NCBI RefSeq assembly: GCF_002224485.1
Contig: NZ_CP022463.1
Coordinates: forward strand, 3,229,716-3,293,715
DNA: 64,000 nt
Direction of reading: 5' to 3'
Source of the DNA: Sinomonas sp. R1AF57
Lineage (GTDB): Bacteria > Actinomycetota > Actinomycetes > Actinomycetales > Micrococcaceae
Of this stretch, positions 39,038 through 47,132 are shown piece after piece. The notes beneath the pieces were generated by a model. It was not told where the DNA came from. It searched no databases and was given only the letters and a program-made list of their open reading frames with translations. Position 1 is the stretch's first letter. Each line of letters begins with the position of its first letter. The translations under genes and the position numbers were made by a program.

Positions 39038-40119
39038 GAGAGGGCTCCTTCGCGTGCGAGGACAACGGGGCGGCCCGTGCGGGACGACTCGTAGACGGCG
39101 AGCAGGATCCGGAGGGCCGAGGTGGCATCGCGTCCTGTCACGGCGGGTTCGCGGCCCTCGTCGCCATTGGCGCCGAGCGCGTCCACGAAGTCGCGGATCT
39201 GGGCCGTGTGGTGGGGGATGAGCTGGCCGTTGATCGTGGACAGTTCCACGTTGGGATCGGTGCCGGCCGGATGGGCGGGCTCGGTCTCGATGGTCCCGCC
39301 GCGCGCGAAGAGGGTCACGCGCCCGTCGGTGCCCTCGGGGAACTCCGTGAGCTCGGCGGTCGCGCCGGTCTCGCCCGTGATGCGGATGCCCACCCCGAGG
39401 CTCGGGGTCGCGGCGGTCGACGCCGACAGGGTCGCCATCGCGCCGGAGGCGAACCTCAGGACCGCGGCGGCGGTGTCCTCGACCTCGATGTCGTGCCGGA
39501 ACGTGGCGATGTGCCCGTGGACCTCGGTGACCTCGCCCATGAGCCACTGCAGGAGGTCGATGTAGTGGATGGCCTGGGTCATGAGGACCCCGCCGCCGTC
39601 CGTGGCCCACGTGCCGCGCCAGGGGGTGGCACCGTAGTACGCCGGCTCGCGGTGGAGCAGCACGGAGGCGTGGCCGAGGATCGGGCGCCCCAGCGTGCCC
39701 TCGTCGACGGCGGCGCGGAGACGCTGCGCGGCCGGCCAGAAGCGGCGCTGGAAGAGGACCCCGAGACGCACGCCCGCGGCGTCGCACGCGGCGACCATGC
39801 GCTCAGCGGAGGCGAGGTCGATCGCGATCGGCTTCTCGCACAGCACGTGGACGCCCGCCGCGGCGGCGGCGAGGACCACGGCCTCGTGGGTGGGGTGCGG
39901 GGTGCAGACCGAGACGATGTCGACGCCGGCAGCGAGCAGCTCCTCGACCGAGCCGAACGCCTGAGGGATCCCCCAGCGCGCAGCGGTCTCGCGGGCGCGG
40001 TCGGGGTCGACGTCGCACACCGCGACGACAGCGGCCTCGGGAATCGCGGCGAAGGCCTCGAGGTGGTTGCGGCTGATCGCGCCGCAGCCGACGATCCCGA
40101 CTCTGTACGGGGCAGTCAT
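39034..40119 (-). CDS. Gfo/Idh/MocA-family oxidoreductase
   Basis: 361 residues. NAD-binding GIVGCGAISRNH at 8-19, the family motif CEKPIAIDL (about 94-102, catalytic Lys) and a C-terminal alpha/beta domain with GGGVLMTQAIHYIDL. Oxidises a secondary hydroxyl of a cyclic polyol or sugar acid; myo-inositol, glucose and quinate-like substrates are all precedented. Its stop overlaps the flavin reductase start, and 19 bp separate it from the dehydrogenase upstream. Confidence 0.88.
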   Translation of the reverse strand: MTAPYRVGIVGCGAISRNHLEAFAAIPEAAVVAVCDVDPDRARETAARWGIPQAFGSVEELLAAGVDIVSVCTPHPTHEAVVLAAAAAGVHVLCEKPIAIDLASAERMVAACDAAGVRLGVLFQRRFWPAAQRLRAAVDEGTLGRPILGHASVLLHREPAYYGATPWRGTWATDGGGVLMTQAIHYIDLLQWLMGEVTEVHGHIATFRHDIEVEDTAAAVLRFASGAMATLSASTAATPSLGVGIRITGETGATAELTEFPEGTDGRVTLFARGGTIETEPAHPAGTDPNVELSTINGQLIPHHTAQIRDFVDALGANGDEGREPAVTGRDATSALRILLAVYESSRTGRPVVLAREGALS

Positions 40120-40138
40120 GGGTGGTCCTTTCGGGCGG

Positions 40139-41095
40139 TCAGTCGGTCTCGGCGACGAGGTCGAGGAAGTGGGCGCGCATCCGGGCGCGGTCGGCGGCCA
40201 GGCCGGTGAAGAGCTCGAACGAGTCCGCGGCCTGCGCCACAGCCATCCACCCGCCGTCGAGCACGCGGCACCCGGCGGCGAGCGCGGCCTTGACGAGCTG
40301 GGTGGCGAGCGGACGGTAGACGACGTCCGCGACCCAGTGACGCCGCGTGAGCGCCGAGGTGTCGAACGGGGTGCCTGGGTGCCCGACCATGCCGATCGGC
40401 GTGGCATTCACGACGCCGTCGGCTTCGCCCAGGCGCGCGAAAACCTCCTCATGGGCGACGGCGGTGACGCGGCTCCCGCTCCCCGCCTCCCCCAGTCGCG
40501 CGGCGAGGGCAGCAGCGCGGGCGGGATCGACGTCGGCCACGAGCAGCTCCCGGACGCCCGAGTCGAGGAGCGCGCGGGCGACGGCGGAGCCGGCACCGCC
40601 CGCGCCGACGAGCACCACCGTTCCGAGCGGCACGCCCGGGAGGCCCTCGGCGAGCGCGGCACGGAAGCCGGAGTGGTCCGTGTTGCGGCCGGTGAGGCGC
40701 GGGCCGGTGAGGCGCGCGCCCGGGGGGGTGCCGGCGTCGTGCGCGGCCTTGCCTGCAGGGTCGGCGGGGTGGGCGTCCACGGTGACCGTGTTGACCGCCC
40801 CCAGCGCCCGCGCGTCGTCGGAGAGCGCGTCGAGGCCCGTGATCACGGTCTGCTTGCACGGGTGCGTCACGTTCAGGCCGGTGTAGCCGAGGCGGGCGGC
40901 GTCCCGGGCGAGCTGCCCCGCATCCTCGGGAGCGAGGCCGAGCTCGTCGAGGTCCAGGGGGCGGTACGCGTAGCGGAGGCCCTGGGCGGCGGCCTCGCGC
41001 TCGTGCAGGAGCGGCGAGAGCGATGCGGCGACGTTGGCACCGATCAGGCCGATGAGCTGCGGCCGGGGCGGGCGTGGGCTGGGAGCGGTGGTCAT
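40139..41095 (-). CDS. Quinate/shikimate dehydrogenase (AroE/QsuD-like)
   Basis: 318 residues. Shikimate-site SLSPLLHE, catalytic Lys in NVTHPCKQ, catalytic Asp in RNTDHSGF, and Rossmann VGAGGAGSAVA. It resembles catabolic QsuD of Corynebacterium more than biosynthetic AroE, as I remember it (ARLGYTGLNVTHP, HWVADVVYRPLATQL). It contains an unusual insert (about 108-136) with an ARLTGPRLTG internal duplication. It overlaps the permease stop by one base. It would form 3-dehydroquinate/3-dehydroshikimate from imported quinate or shikimate. Confidence 0.88.
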   Translation of the reverse strand: MTTAPSPRPPRPQLIGLIGANVAASLSPLLHEREAAAQGLRYAYRPLDLDELGLAPEDAGQLARDAARLGYTGLNVTHPCKQTVITGLDALSDDARALGAVNTVTVDAHPADPAGKAAHDAGTPPGARLTGPRLTGRNTDHSGFRAALAEGLPGVPLGTVVLVGAGGAGSAVARALLDSGVRELLVADVDPARAAALAARLGEAGSGSRVTAVAHEEVFARLGEADGVVNATPIGMVGHPGTPFDTSALTRRHWVADVVYRPLATQLVKAALAAGCRVLDGGWMAVAQAADSFELFTGLAADRARMRAHFLDLVAETD

Positions 41096-42456
41096 CAGGC
41101 TGCGGTCTCCTGGGCGGTCTCCGCGGGGGCCGGGGCGGAACCGCGGCGTGCGGGCTTGAGGCCGAGCTGGGCCTTGGGTGTGCGGAACGTCTCGCGGGCG
41201 GTGAGGGCGGCGACGGCGGCGACGGCGCAGAAGCCGACCGTCATCCACGCCACGGGGCCCCAGTTGGCCGGGTCACCGGCGGTGAGGGCCGTGCCGATCG
41301 CGGGGGTGAAGCCGGCCACGAGGAGGCCGAGCATGAGGCTCACGGCCATGCCGGTGTAGCGGGTGCGGGCCGGGAAGAGCTCGGGGAAGTACGCGGGGTA
41401 GACGCCGTTGGGCATCGCGTAGAACACGCCGGTGAGGGCGATGGCGGTGGCGAAGATGAGCGCCCAGTTGCCGGTGCCCAGCACCGTGAAGAACGCGAAG
41501 ACGAGCACCGCGCTGCCGATGGTGCCGGTGATGAACACGGGCTTGCGGCCGATCCTGTCCGAGAGCAGCGCCCACATCGGCTGGGTGAACACGGTGACGA
41601 GGTTCGCGACCGCGATGACGGTCAGCATCATAGGCTTGTCGAGGCCCACGACCTGGGTGGCGTACGTGAGGGCGAAGACCGTGAAGACGGTGTTGACCAT
41701 GGTCACGAGGGAGCTGAGGGTCACGCGGACCACGTTCGCGAAATCGTGGCGGAAGAGCGCCACGAGCGGGATGGCTTCGGTTGCGGCGTCCTCCTTGATC
41801 TCGGCGAAGACCTCGGGCTCCTCGAGCCTGCGGCGCAGGTAGAAGGCCACGGCTGTCACGACGGCGCTCGCGAGGAACGGAATGCGCCAGCCCCAGCTCA
41901 TCAGCTGGTCCTGCGGGAGCATCGTGATCGGGATGAACACGACCGAGGAGATGACGATGCCGAACTGGATGCCGCTCATCGTGAAGCTCGTGAAGAACGC
42001 GCGGCGGCCCTCCGGGGAGTGCTCGAGCGTCAGGGAGCTCGAGCCGGGCGACTCCCCGCCGGCGGAGATTCCCTGCACGAGGCGGAGGGCGACGAGCGCG
42101 ATCGGCGCCATCGGGCCTACCACCGAGTAGGTGGGGAGGCAGCCGATGAGGAACGTCGAGATGCCCATGAGCACGAGGGTCAGGACCAGGACGTTCTTGC
42201 GCCCCAGGCGGTCGCCGAAGTGGCCCCACAGGACGGCGCCGAGCGGACGCGCCACATAGGCAACGCCGAGCGTGGCGAAGGAGAGCAGCGAGCCCGCCGC
42301 GCCCGCATCGGGGAAGAACAGCTTCCCGAAGAAGAGGGCCGCCGCCGAGCCGAAGATGAAGAAGTCGTAGTACTCGAGCGTGCTGCCCAGGAAGCCGGAG
42401 AAGGCCGCGGTCTTCGCGGCGTGGGACTTGGGTGCCGCGGATGTCGACGCTGACAT
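41095..42456 (-). CDS. MFS metabolite:H+ symporter (MHS family, shikimate permease-like)
   Basis: 453 residues, 12 TM. The MHS hallmarks FLGSTLEYYDFFIFG (TM1) and GHFGDRLGRKNVLVLTLVLMG are present, as in ShiA and ProP. First gene of the six-gene catabolic operon; it presumably brings in the cyclohexane carboxylate that the downstream enzymes use. The region upstream holds two palindromes likely to be operators. Substrate inferred from context. Confidence 0.87.
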   Translation of the reverse strand: MSASTSAAPKSHAAKTAAFSGFLGSTLEYYDFFIFGSAAALFFGKLFFPDAGAAGSLLSFATLGVAYVARPLGAVLWGHFGDRLGRKNVLVLTLVLMGISTFLIGCLPTYSVVGPMAPIALVALRLVQGISAGGESPGSSSLTLEHSPEGRRAFFTSFTMSGIQFGIVISSVVFIPITMLPQDQLMSWGWRIPFLASAVVTAVAFYLRRRLEEPEVFAEIKEDAATEAIPLVALFRHDFANVVRVTLSSLVTMVNTVFTVFALTYATQVVGLDKPMMLTVIAVANLVTVFTQPMWALLSDRIGRKPVFITGTIGSAVLVFAFFTVLGTGNWALIFATAIALTGVFYAMPNGVYPAYFPELFPARTRYTGMAVSLMLGLLVAGFTPAIGTALTAGDPANWGPVAWMTVGFCAVAAVAALTARETFRTPKAQLGLKPARRGSAPAPAETAQETAA

Positions 42457-42535
42457 GGTGCTCCGTTCAGATGCCTTTCGTGCCAGGCGCGGGATGCGCT
42501 GGCTCCTCCAGCATCGCCACGGAATTGTGGCGCGT

Positions 42536-42581
42536 CCAACACTTAGTTGGTCTCGCTCTATGTGCGATTAGCGCTTAATCG
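42536..42581 (-). promoter_or_regulatory. Two palindromes upstream of the catabolic operon
   Basis: CCAAC-ACTTA-GTTGG (42536-42550) and CGATTA-GCGCT-TAATCG (42565-42581) lie 80-125 bp before the permease start in a locally AT-richer patch. TAGAGC on the minus strand (42559-42554) between them is a possible -10. The regulator is not identifiable from this window. Confidence 0.5.
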
Positions 42582-42707
42582 AGCCGGAGTGCCTTCTCTG
42601 CGCTGGGCGCGGGGCGCAAGGGCTGCCCTCCCCCGCTTCTCCTGTGTGAATTGACCAAGGAGAAGCGGCGATGGGCAGCACATGCGGGCAGCAGTGAACG
42701 GAGCCTG

Positions 42708-43607
42708 CTACCGCGTTTCCCCCGCCTGTTCCTCGGCGGGCGGCGCTGGGGAGGCGGGGCGCGCCGTCGACCGCGGCCGGCGGACGGTGAGCAGGAAGGC
42801 GATAGCGCCCGCGAGGAACAGCAGGCCCGAAACCCACGTGTTGACGCGGAGGCCCAGGATCAGGTTGGCGTAGTCGGAGCGCATGAGCTCGAACGCGAAG
42901 CGCCCCGCCGTGTAGGCCGCGATGTAGAGGGCGAACACGCTCCCGGCGCCGAGCCTGAACCGCCGGTCCAGCCACATGATCACGGCGGCTGTGACGAGGC
43001 ACCAGACCGACTCGTACAGGAAGGTGGGCTGGAAGTAGCCCAGAACCACGGGATTCCCCGCGGCGTCGATGACGGCCCGGGCGGCCTGGGGGTCCATCTG
43101 GTGGATCTCGAGCGCCCAGGGAAGGCCGGTCGGGTCACCGTAGAGCTCGTTGTTGAACCAGTTGCCCCAGCGGCCGATCCCCTGCGCGATGAGGACGCCG
43201 GGCGAGATCGCGTCGGCGAACGCGATGAACGAGGCCCCGGCGCGCCGGCACCCGATCCACGCACCGAGCGCGCCCAGCGCCACCGCGCCCCAGATCCCGA
43301 GTCCGCCGTCCCAGATCGCGAACGCGTTCCACGGGTTCTTCCCGGGCACGAAGTACAGCTCGGGGTCGGTGATGACGTGGTAGATCCGGCCGCCGATGAT
43401 CCCGAACGGGACGGCCCAGAGGCTGATGTCCAAGGCCTCGCCCGGCAGGCCGCCGCGGGCCTGCCATCGGCGGGTGCCGATCCACATCGCCACCGCGATC
43501 CCAGCGATGATGCACAGGGCGTAGAAGTGGATCGTCAACGGCCCGATCTGGATTCCGCTCACGGTCGGGGAAGGCAGGGAGGCCGTCACTGCAAGGCTCG
43601 CGCTCAC
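42708..43607 (-). CDS. lgt: Prolipoprotein diacylglyceryl transferase
   Basis: 299 residues, about 7 TM. Transfers diacylglycerol from phosphatidylglycerol to the lipobox Cys of prolipoproteins. The family signature GRWGNWFNNELYG and the upstream GGLGIWGAVALG are present. Start GTG 43607: TACGAT (minus strand) ends 6 nt upstream, so the mRNA is leaderless and the longer frame to 43658 is rejected. The usual neighbours of lgt in this family (trp genes, gltB) are absent; it sits between a catabolic operon and a LysR gene. Confidence 0.93.
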   Translation of the reverse strand: MSASLAVTASLPSPTVSGIQIGPLTIHFYALCIIAGIAVAMWIGTRRWQARGGLPGEALDISLWAVPFGIIGGRIYHVITDPELYFVPGKNPWNAFAIWDGGLGIWGAVALGALGAWIGCRRAGASFIAFADAISPGVLIAQGIGRWGNWFNNELYGDPTGLPWALEIHQMDPQAARAVIDAAGNPVVLGYFQPTFLYESVWCLVTAAVIMWLDRRFRLGAGSVFALYIAAYTAGRFAFELMRSDYANLILGLRVNTWVSGLLFLAGAIAFLLTVRRPRSTARPASPAPPAEEQAGETR

Positions 43608-43673
43608 CGCGGGATCGTACCAATCCCAGATGACCCCGCGCTGGACACCGGACGACATCAGGCGGCAGCCCGC

Positions 43674-44570
43674 TCATGTGACGGTGGGCAGCACGCGCTC
43701 GGCGACCTCGAGCGCATGCGGGAGCACCCGGGACGGGTTCGACGGCGCCCACGCGAGCCCGTGCTGGAGGTACGGCTGCGCCGCACCCGAAAGCGGCACG
43801 TACACGGCACCGTGCGGGAGGATGTCGCTCATCCCCTCGCTCACGAGGCTCACCCCCATGCCCGCGGCCACGAACGTCAGGATCATGAACGGGTCCCCGA
43901 TCGTCTGGACAACGCGGGGGCGGAACCCGGCGGCGACGCACGCCGCCGTCGCCGTCCGTTCGAGGTCGGAGCCGCCGCCGGAGGGCATCATTATGAAGTC
44001 CTCGTCGCGCAGCTCGGCCAGGTCGAGCGTGGCCCGCTGGGCGAGCGGGTGGTCCACGGGCACGACGGCGCCGAGCGCCTCGCGCGCGATCAGCCGGGAT
44101 GCGAGCGGGGACGGGTCGAGCGGGAGCCCCACGAAGGCCAGGTCGAGCGTGCCCTGCTGGAGCTGTGCGACGGCGTCGCCCGTCACCACCCGGCCCTGGA
44201 GTGAGAGGACCACGTCCGGGTACTGGCGCCGCAGCGCGCGGGTGAGCCGCGGCAGGGTGCGATGGTTGATGGCGCCGGTGAAGCTCACGGTGAGATGCCC
44301 GTACACCGTGCCGACCGAGGCGTGCGCAGCCTGGCGCGCCACCTCGAGCTCCTCGAGCGCGCGGTACGCGTGCGGGAGCAGCGAACGCCCCGACGCGGTG
44401 AGCGAGACACTGCGCGTGCTGCGGTCGAACAGGGGGACGCCGATGTCCTTCTCGAGCTTGCGGATGGTTTGGCTCAGCGGCGACTGCGCCATGTGCAGCC
44501 GGGACGCGGCGCGCCCGAAGTGCAGCTCCTCCGCGACGGCGACGAACGCCTCGAGCCACCTGATCTCCAC
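43674..44570 (-). CDS. LysR-family transcriptional regulator
   Basis: 298 residues. The HTH spans about 3-60 (FVAVAEELHFGRAASRLHMAQSPLSQTIRKLE). The effector domain has TGAINHRTLPRLTRAL and a late GMGVSLVSEGMSDILP. BenM/CatR-type regulators of aromatic catabolism share this build. GTG 44570 start. It is divergent from an MFS gene with only 50 bp between starts, so the two probably share a control site; it could also act on the catabolic operon downstream of lgt. Confidence 0.9.
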   Translation of the reverse strand: MEIRWLEAFVAVAEELHFGRAASRLHMAQSPLSQTIRKLEKDIGVPLFDRSTRSVSLTASGRSLLPHAYRALEELEVARQAAHASVGTVYGHLTVSFTGAINHRTLPRLTRALRRQYPDVVLSLQGRVVTGDAVAQLQQGTLDLAFVGLPLDPSPLASRLIAREALGAVVPVDHPLAQRATLDLAELRDEDFIMMPSGGGSDLERTATAACVAAGFRPRVVQTIGDPFMILTFVAAGMGVSLVSEGMSDILPHGAVYVPLSGAAQPYLQHGLAWAPSNPSRVLPHALEVAERVLPTVT

Positions 44571-44620
44571 GCCCCCATTCAAGCATCGGGGCCGGCGCAG
44601 CGATGGGTAGGCTGGAGGGC

Positions 44621-45796
44621 GTGACCGCCACCAGGGACTCCGCCCAGAAGGCACGCACCGACGGAGTCCCGGACCGGGTCCTCATGGGGATCGGCTTCCT
44701 GTCCTTCTTCGACCGGTTCGCCACACCCCCGATGCTCCTCGTCCTGGCCGACCGCACGGGCCTGTCCCTGGGCGAGGCCGTGGGCCTCGTGGGCGCCTAC
44801 TCGCTCTTCTACGCCCTCGGCCAGCCGCTGTGGGGCTTCGTGAGCGACCGGTTCGGCCGCGTCAGCGTGCTGCGCACGGCGCTGACGGGTCTGCTCATCG
44901 CCGCCGCGGCGAGCACGATCCTGAGCTCGTACGTCCCGCTGCTCGTCGCGCGCTCGGCCGCGGGCCTCATGGCGGGCTGCCTCTATCCGACGCTCCTGAC
45001 GATCATCGGCGACACCCGGACCGGCATCGAGAAGGCCCGCGGCCTCTCAGACCTGCAGGTCTACTCGTCGCTGGGGACCACCGTGGCGACCCTCGCCGCG
45101 GGCTCCCTCGCGGCCTTCACGGACTGGCGGCTCGTCTTCGGGCTGCCGGCCCTGGGCTGCCTCGCGCTCCTGTTCTCCCTGCGCCACACGCACGACGCCG
45201 CCACCCACCTGCGCGGGCCCGCGGACTTCCGCCGGGCCTTCTCGGGCGCGGCCCTCGGCGTGTACGGGATCGCGGTGCTTGAGGGCGCGGTGCTCATGGG
45301 CGTCCTGACGTACATCGTGCCGGCGCTCCAGGACGCGGGCGTCCCGATCGCGCTGGCCGGGGTGCTCGCGGCGGGGTACGGGGTGGGCGTGATCGTGGGC
45401 GCGCGCATCATGCGGCGGCTCGTACGCCGGTTCTCCCGCACCCAGCTGATGGGGATCGGCGGAGGCGTCATCATCGCGGCCTACGCGGTGTCCACGCTCT
45501 CCCAGAGCCCGGCGGCCCTCACCGTGACCTCGCTGCTGATCGGCGCGACGAACGCCGTGCTGCACTCGTCGCTGCAGGGCTGGGCCACCGAGGTCGCCCC
45601 CGATGCACGCGCGACGACCGTGGCCCTGTTCGCCGGATCCCTGTTCCTCGGCAGCTCGCTCGGCACATTCCTGACGGCCGGATTCGCCGACGAGCGGCAG
45701 TACGGGGTGATCTTCCTGTTCGGACTCGCGGCCGCCGTCGTGCTCACCGCCGTGGTGACGATCGCGCACGGGGCGTGGGAGCGGCGTCGGGCGTAG
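44621..45796 (+). CDS. MFS transporter (DHA1-like)
   Basis: 391 residues, 12 TM, with the motif-A loop SDRFGRVSVLRTA between TM2 and TM3. The start is GTG 44621, with TAGGCT (44608-44613) ending 7 nt upstream; the ATG at 44603 is part of the promoter spacer. Probably regulated by the divergent LysR. Export of an aromatic or other organic acid is a guess from that pairing. Confidence 0.85.
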   Translation: MTATRDSAQKARTDGVPDRVLMGIGFLSFFDRFATPPMLLVLADRTGLSLGEAVGLVGAYSLFYALGQPLWGFVSDRFGRVSVLRTALTGLLIAAAASTILSSYVPLLVARSAAGLMAGCLYPTLLTIIGDTRTGIEKARGLSDLQVYSSLGTTVATLAAGSLAAFTDWRLVFGLPALGCLALLFSLRHTHDAATHLRGPADFRRAFSGAALGVYGIAVLEGAVLMGVLTYIVPALQDAGVPIALAGVLAAGYGVGVIVGARIMRRLVRRFSRTQLMGIGGGVIIAAYAVSTLSQSPAALTVTSLLIGATNAVLHSSLQGWATEVAPDARATTVALFAGSLFLGSSLGTFLTAGFADERQYGVIFLFGLAAAVVLTAVVTIAHGAWERRRA

Positions 45797-45836
45797 CACA
45801 ACGCAGTTGGCGATGCCGGGCGCCTGAGGGGCCGCG

Positions 45837-46511
45837 TCAGAGGCCGGCCCGGTCGATCCGCCGGTGGTACCGCATGCCCGCCGCTCCCCCGAGAACCGCG
45901 CCGGCGAGGGTGATGAGCGCCGTGACGACAAGGACGATGATGCCGCCCGTGGTCAGCGTGCCCTCGTCCACGGGAATCCTGGGGAAGCTGTTCAGGGTGG
46001 AGAGGACGTTGAACTGGCTCCCGGCCACCACGACCAGGACCGCGAAGAGGATGGCGATGACCACGGCCCACAGCCACACGGCAACGCCCTGCCGGGCACC
46101 GTCGAACCGCGCCATCCGGCCCGCGACGTAGCCGCCGCAGTAGTAGGAGACGAAGAGGATCAGGGCCACCACCACGGCGCCGACGATGCCCACCGTCTGC
46201 CCCGCCTGGTTGGCCAGCTTGGCCGGATCGGTCTGGGTGCCGACGCCGACGCCGGCCCCGGCCGCGGTGAGCACGGCGGTCAGGAGCACGGACATCCCGG
46301 TCGCGGTGAGCCACCCGAAGAAGGCCGAGCCGGCCTTCATGCCGCCGAAGCGCCTCCGCTGCTCGGCGGGGGTCAGCGCCTCGTCCTCGCGGTGCTCGCG
46401 GTCGTCCCGGTAGTCCCGGTCGTCGCGTTCCTCGCGGTACTCCCGGTCGTCGCGGCGTTCCCTGTCCCAGTCGGGGTCCTGGCCAGCGGGCTCGCGGTAT
46501 TCGTGGCTCAT
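45837..46511 (-). CDS. Membrane protein with charged repetitive N-terminus
   Basis: 224 residues. The first 45 residues are a highly charged Arg/Asp/Glu/Tyr repeat (RDDREYREERDDRDYRDDRE), then four TM segments (about 62-85, 107-130, 142-165, 187-210) as in YrzE/TIGR04086-like small membrane proteins. AGGGCAGGA lies just before ATG 46511. It is divergent from the cupin gene. Function unknown; the charged tail could bind a polyanion or partner protein. Confidence 0.75.
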   Translation of the reverse strand: MSHEYREPAGQDPDWDRERRDDREYREERDDRDYRDDREHREDEALTPAEQRRRFGGMKAGSAFFGWLTATGMSVLLTAVLTAAGAGVGVGTQTDPAKLANQAGQTVGIVGAVVVALILFVSYYCGGYVAGRMARFDGARQGVAVWLWAVVIAILFAVLVVVAGSQFNVLSTLNSFPRIPVDEGTLTTGGIIVLVVTALITLAGAVLGGAAGMRYHRRIDRAGL

Positions 46512-46702
46512 GGTCCTGCCCTCTTCCCGTAGCGGATGCTTCACTTCGGTGCTACCGCCACACTTCCCCGCCGCGGACCGACCCAACCATCGCGGCTCCT
46601 TCCGGTCCGGTGCGGCGAGGCCTACCCTGAAACCGTCCCGATGACTCGTCCCGCTGGGAAGCTGGAGGCTCGGTGAGGCGGCCCGAACCAGAGGAGCCTG
46701 CC

Positions 46703-47086
46703 ATGTCCACCCACGCCGTCAACGCCGTCACCACCCTGAACGTGAAGTCCCACGACAACCCCGACGAGAAGCGCCGCCCTGACAAGTCCGAAATCGACCT
46801 CGTCACGGTGGGCGACTACACGATCGGCCGGTTCACCTTCTCCCCCGGATGGAGCTGGTCGGGCTGCATCAAGCCTGTGGTGGGCACGGACAGCTGCCAG
46901 AACAACCACGTCGGCTACTGCGTGGCCGGCACCCTCGAGGTCCAGCTGACCTCCGGGGAGACCGCCACGATCACGCCCGGGAGCTCGTACACGATCCCTC
47001 CCGGGCATGATGCGCGGGTGGTCGGCGACGAGACCTTCGTGGGGCTCGAGTTCGTCAGCGCGGCGACCTTCGCGAAGCCCGAATGA
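46703..47086 (+). CDS. Cupin domain protein
   Basis: 127 residues forming one beta-barrel. WSWSGCIKPVVGTDSCQNNHVGYCVAGTLEV contains the first cupin motif with a changed metal triad, and SYTIPPGHDARVVG the second. GAGGAG lies 6-7 nt before ATG 46703. Three Cys in the first motif are unusual. The metal and substrate are unknown. Confidence 0.82.
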   Translation: MSTHAVNAVTTLNVKSHDNPDEKRRPDKSEIDLVTVGDYTIGRFTFSPGWSWSGCIKPVVGTDSCQNNHVGYCVAGTLEVQLTSGETATITPGSSYTIPPGHDARVVGDETFVGLEFVSAATFAKPE

Positions 47087-47132
47087 CAGTCACCATTTGA
47101 CGGCGGGGGGTGGGAGCGCAAACGTAGGCGGC

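Noticed and set aside
35982..39787. Long in-frame extensions upstream of the TIM-barrel and flavin-reductase genes
   Set aside because: The extensions overlap neighbouring genes in another frame and are Arg-rich. The ATGA overlaps and an AAGGAG site define the true starts.
40139..41095. Biosynthetic aroE
   Set aside because: Placement in a catabolic operon behind a shikimate-type permease, and resemblance to QsuD-type enzymes, favour a degradative dehydrogenase.
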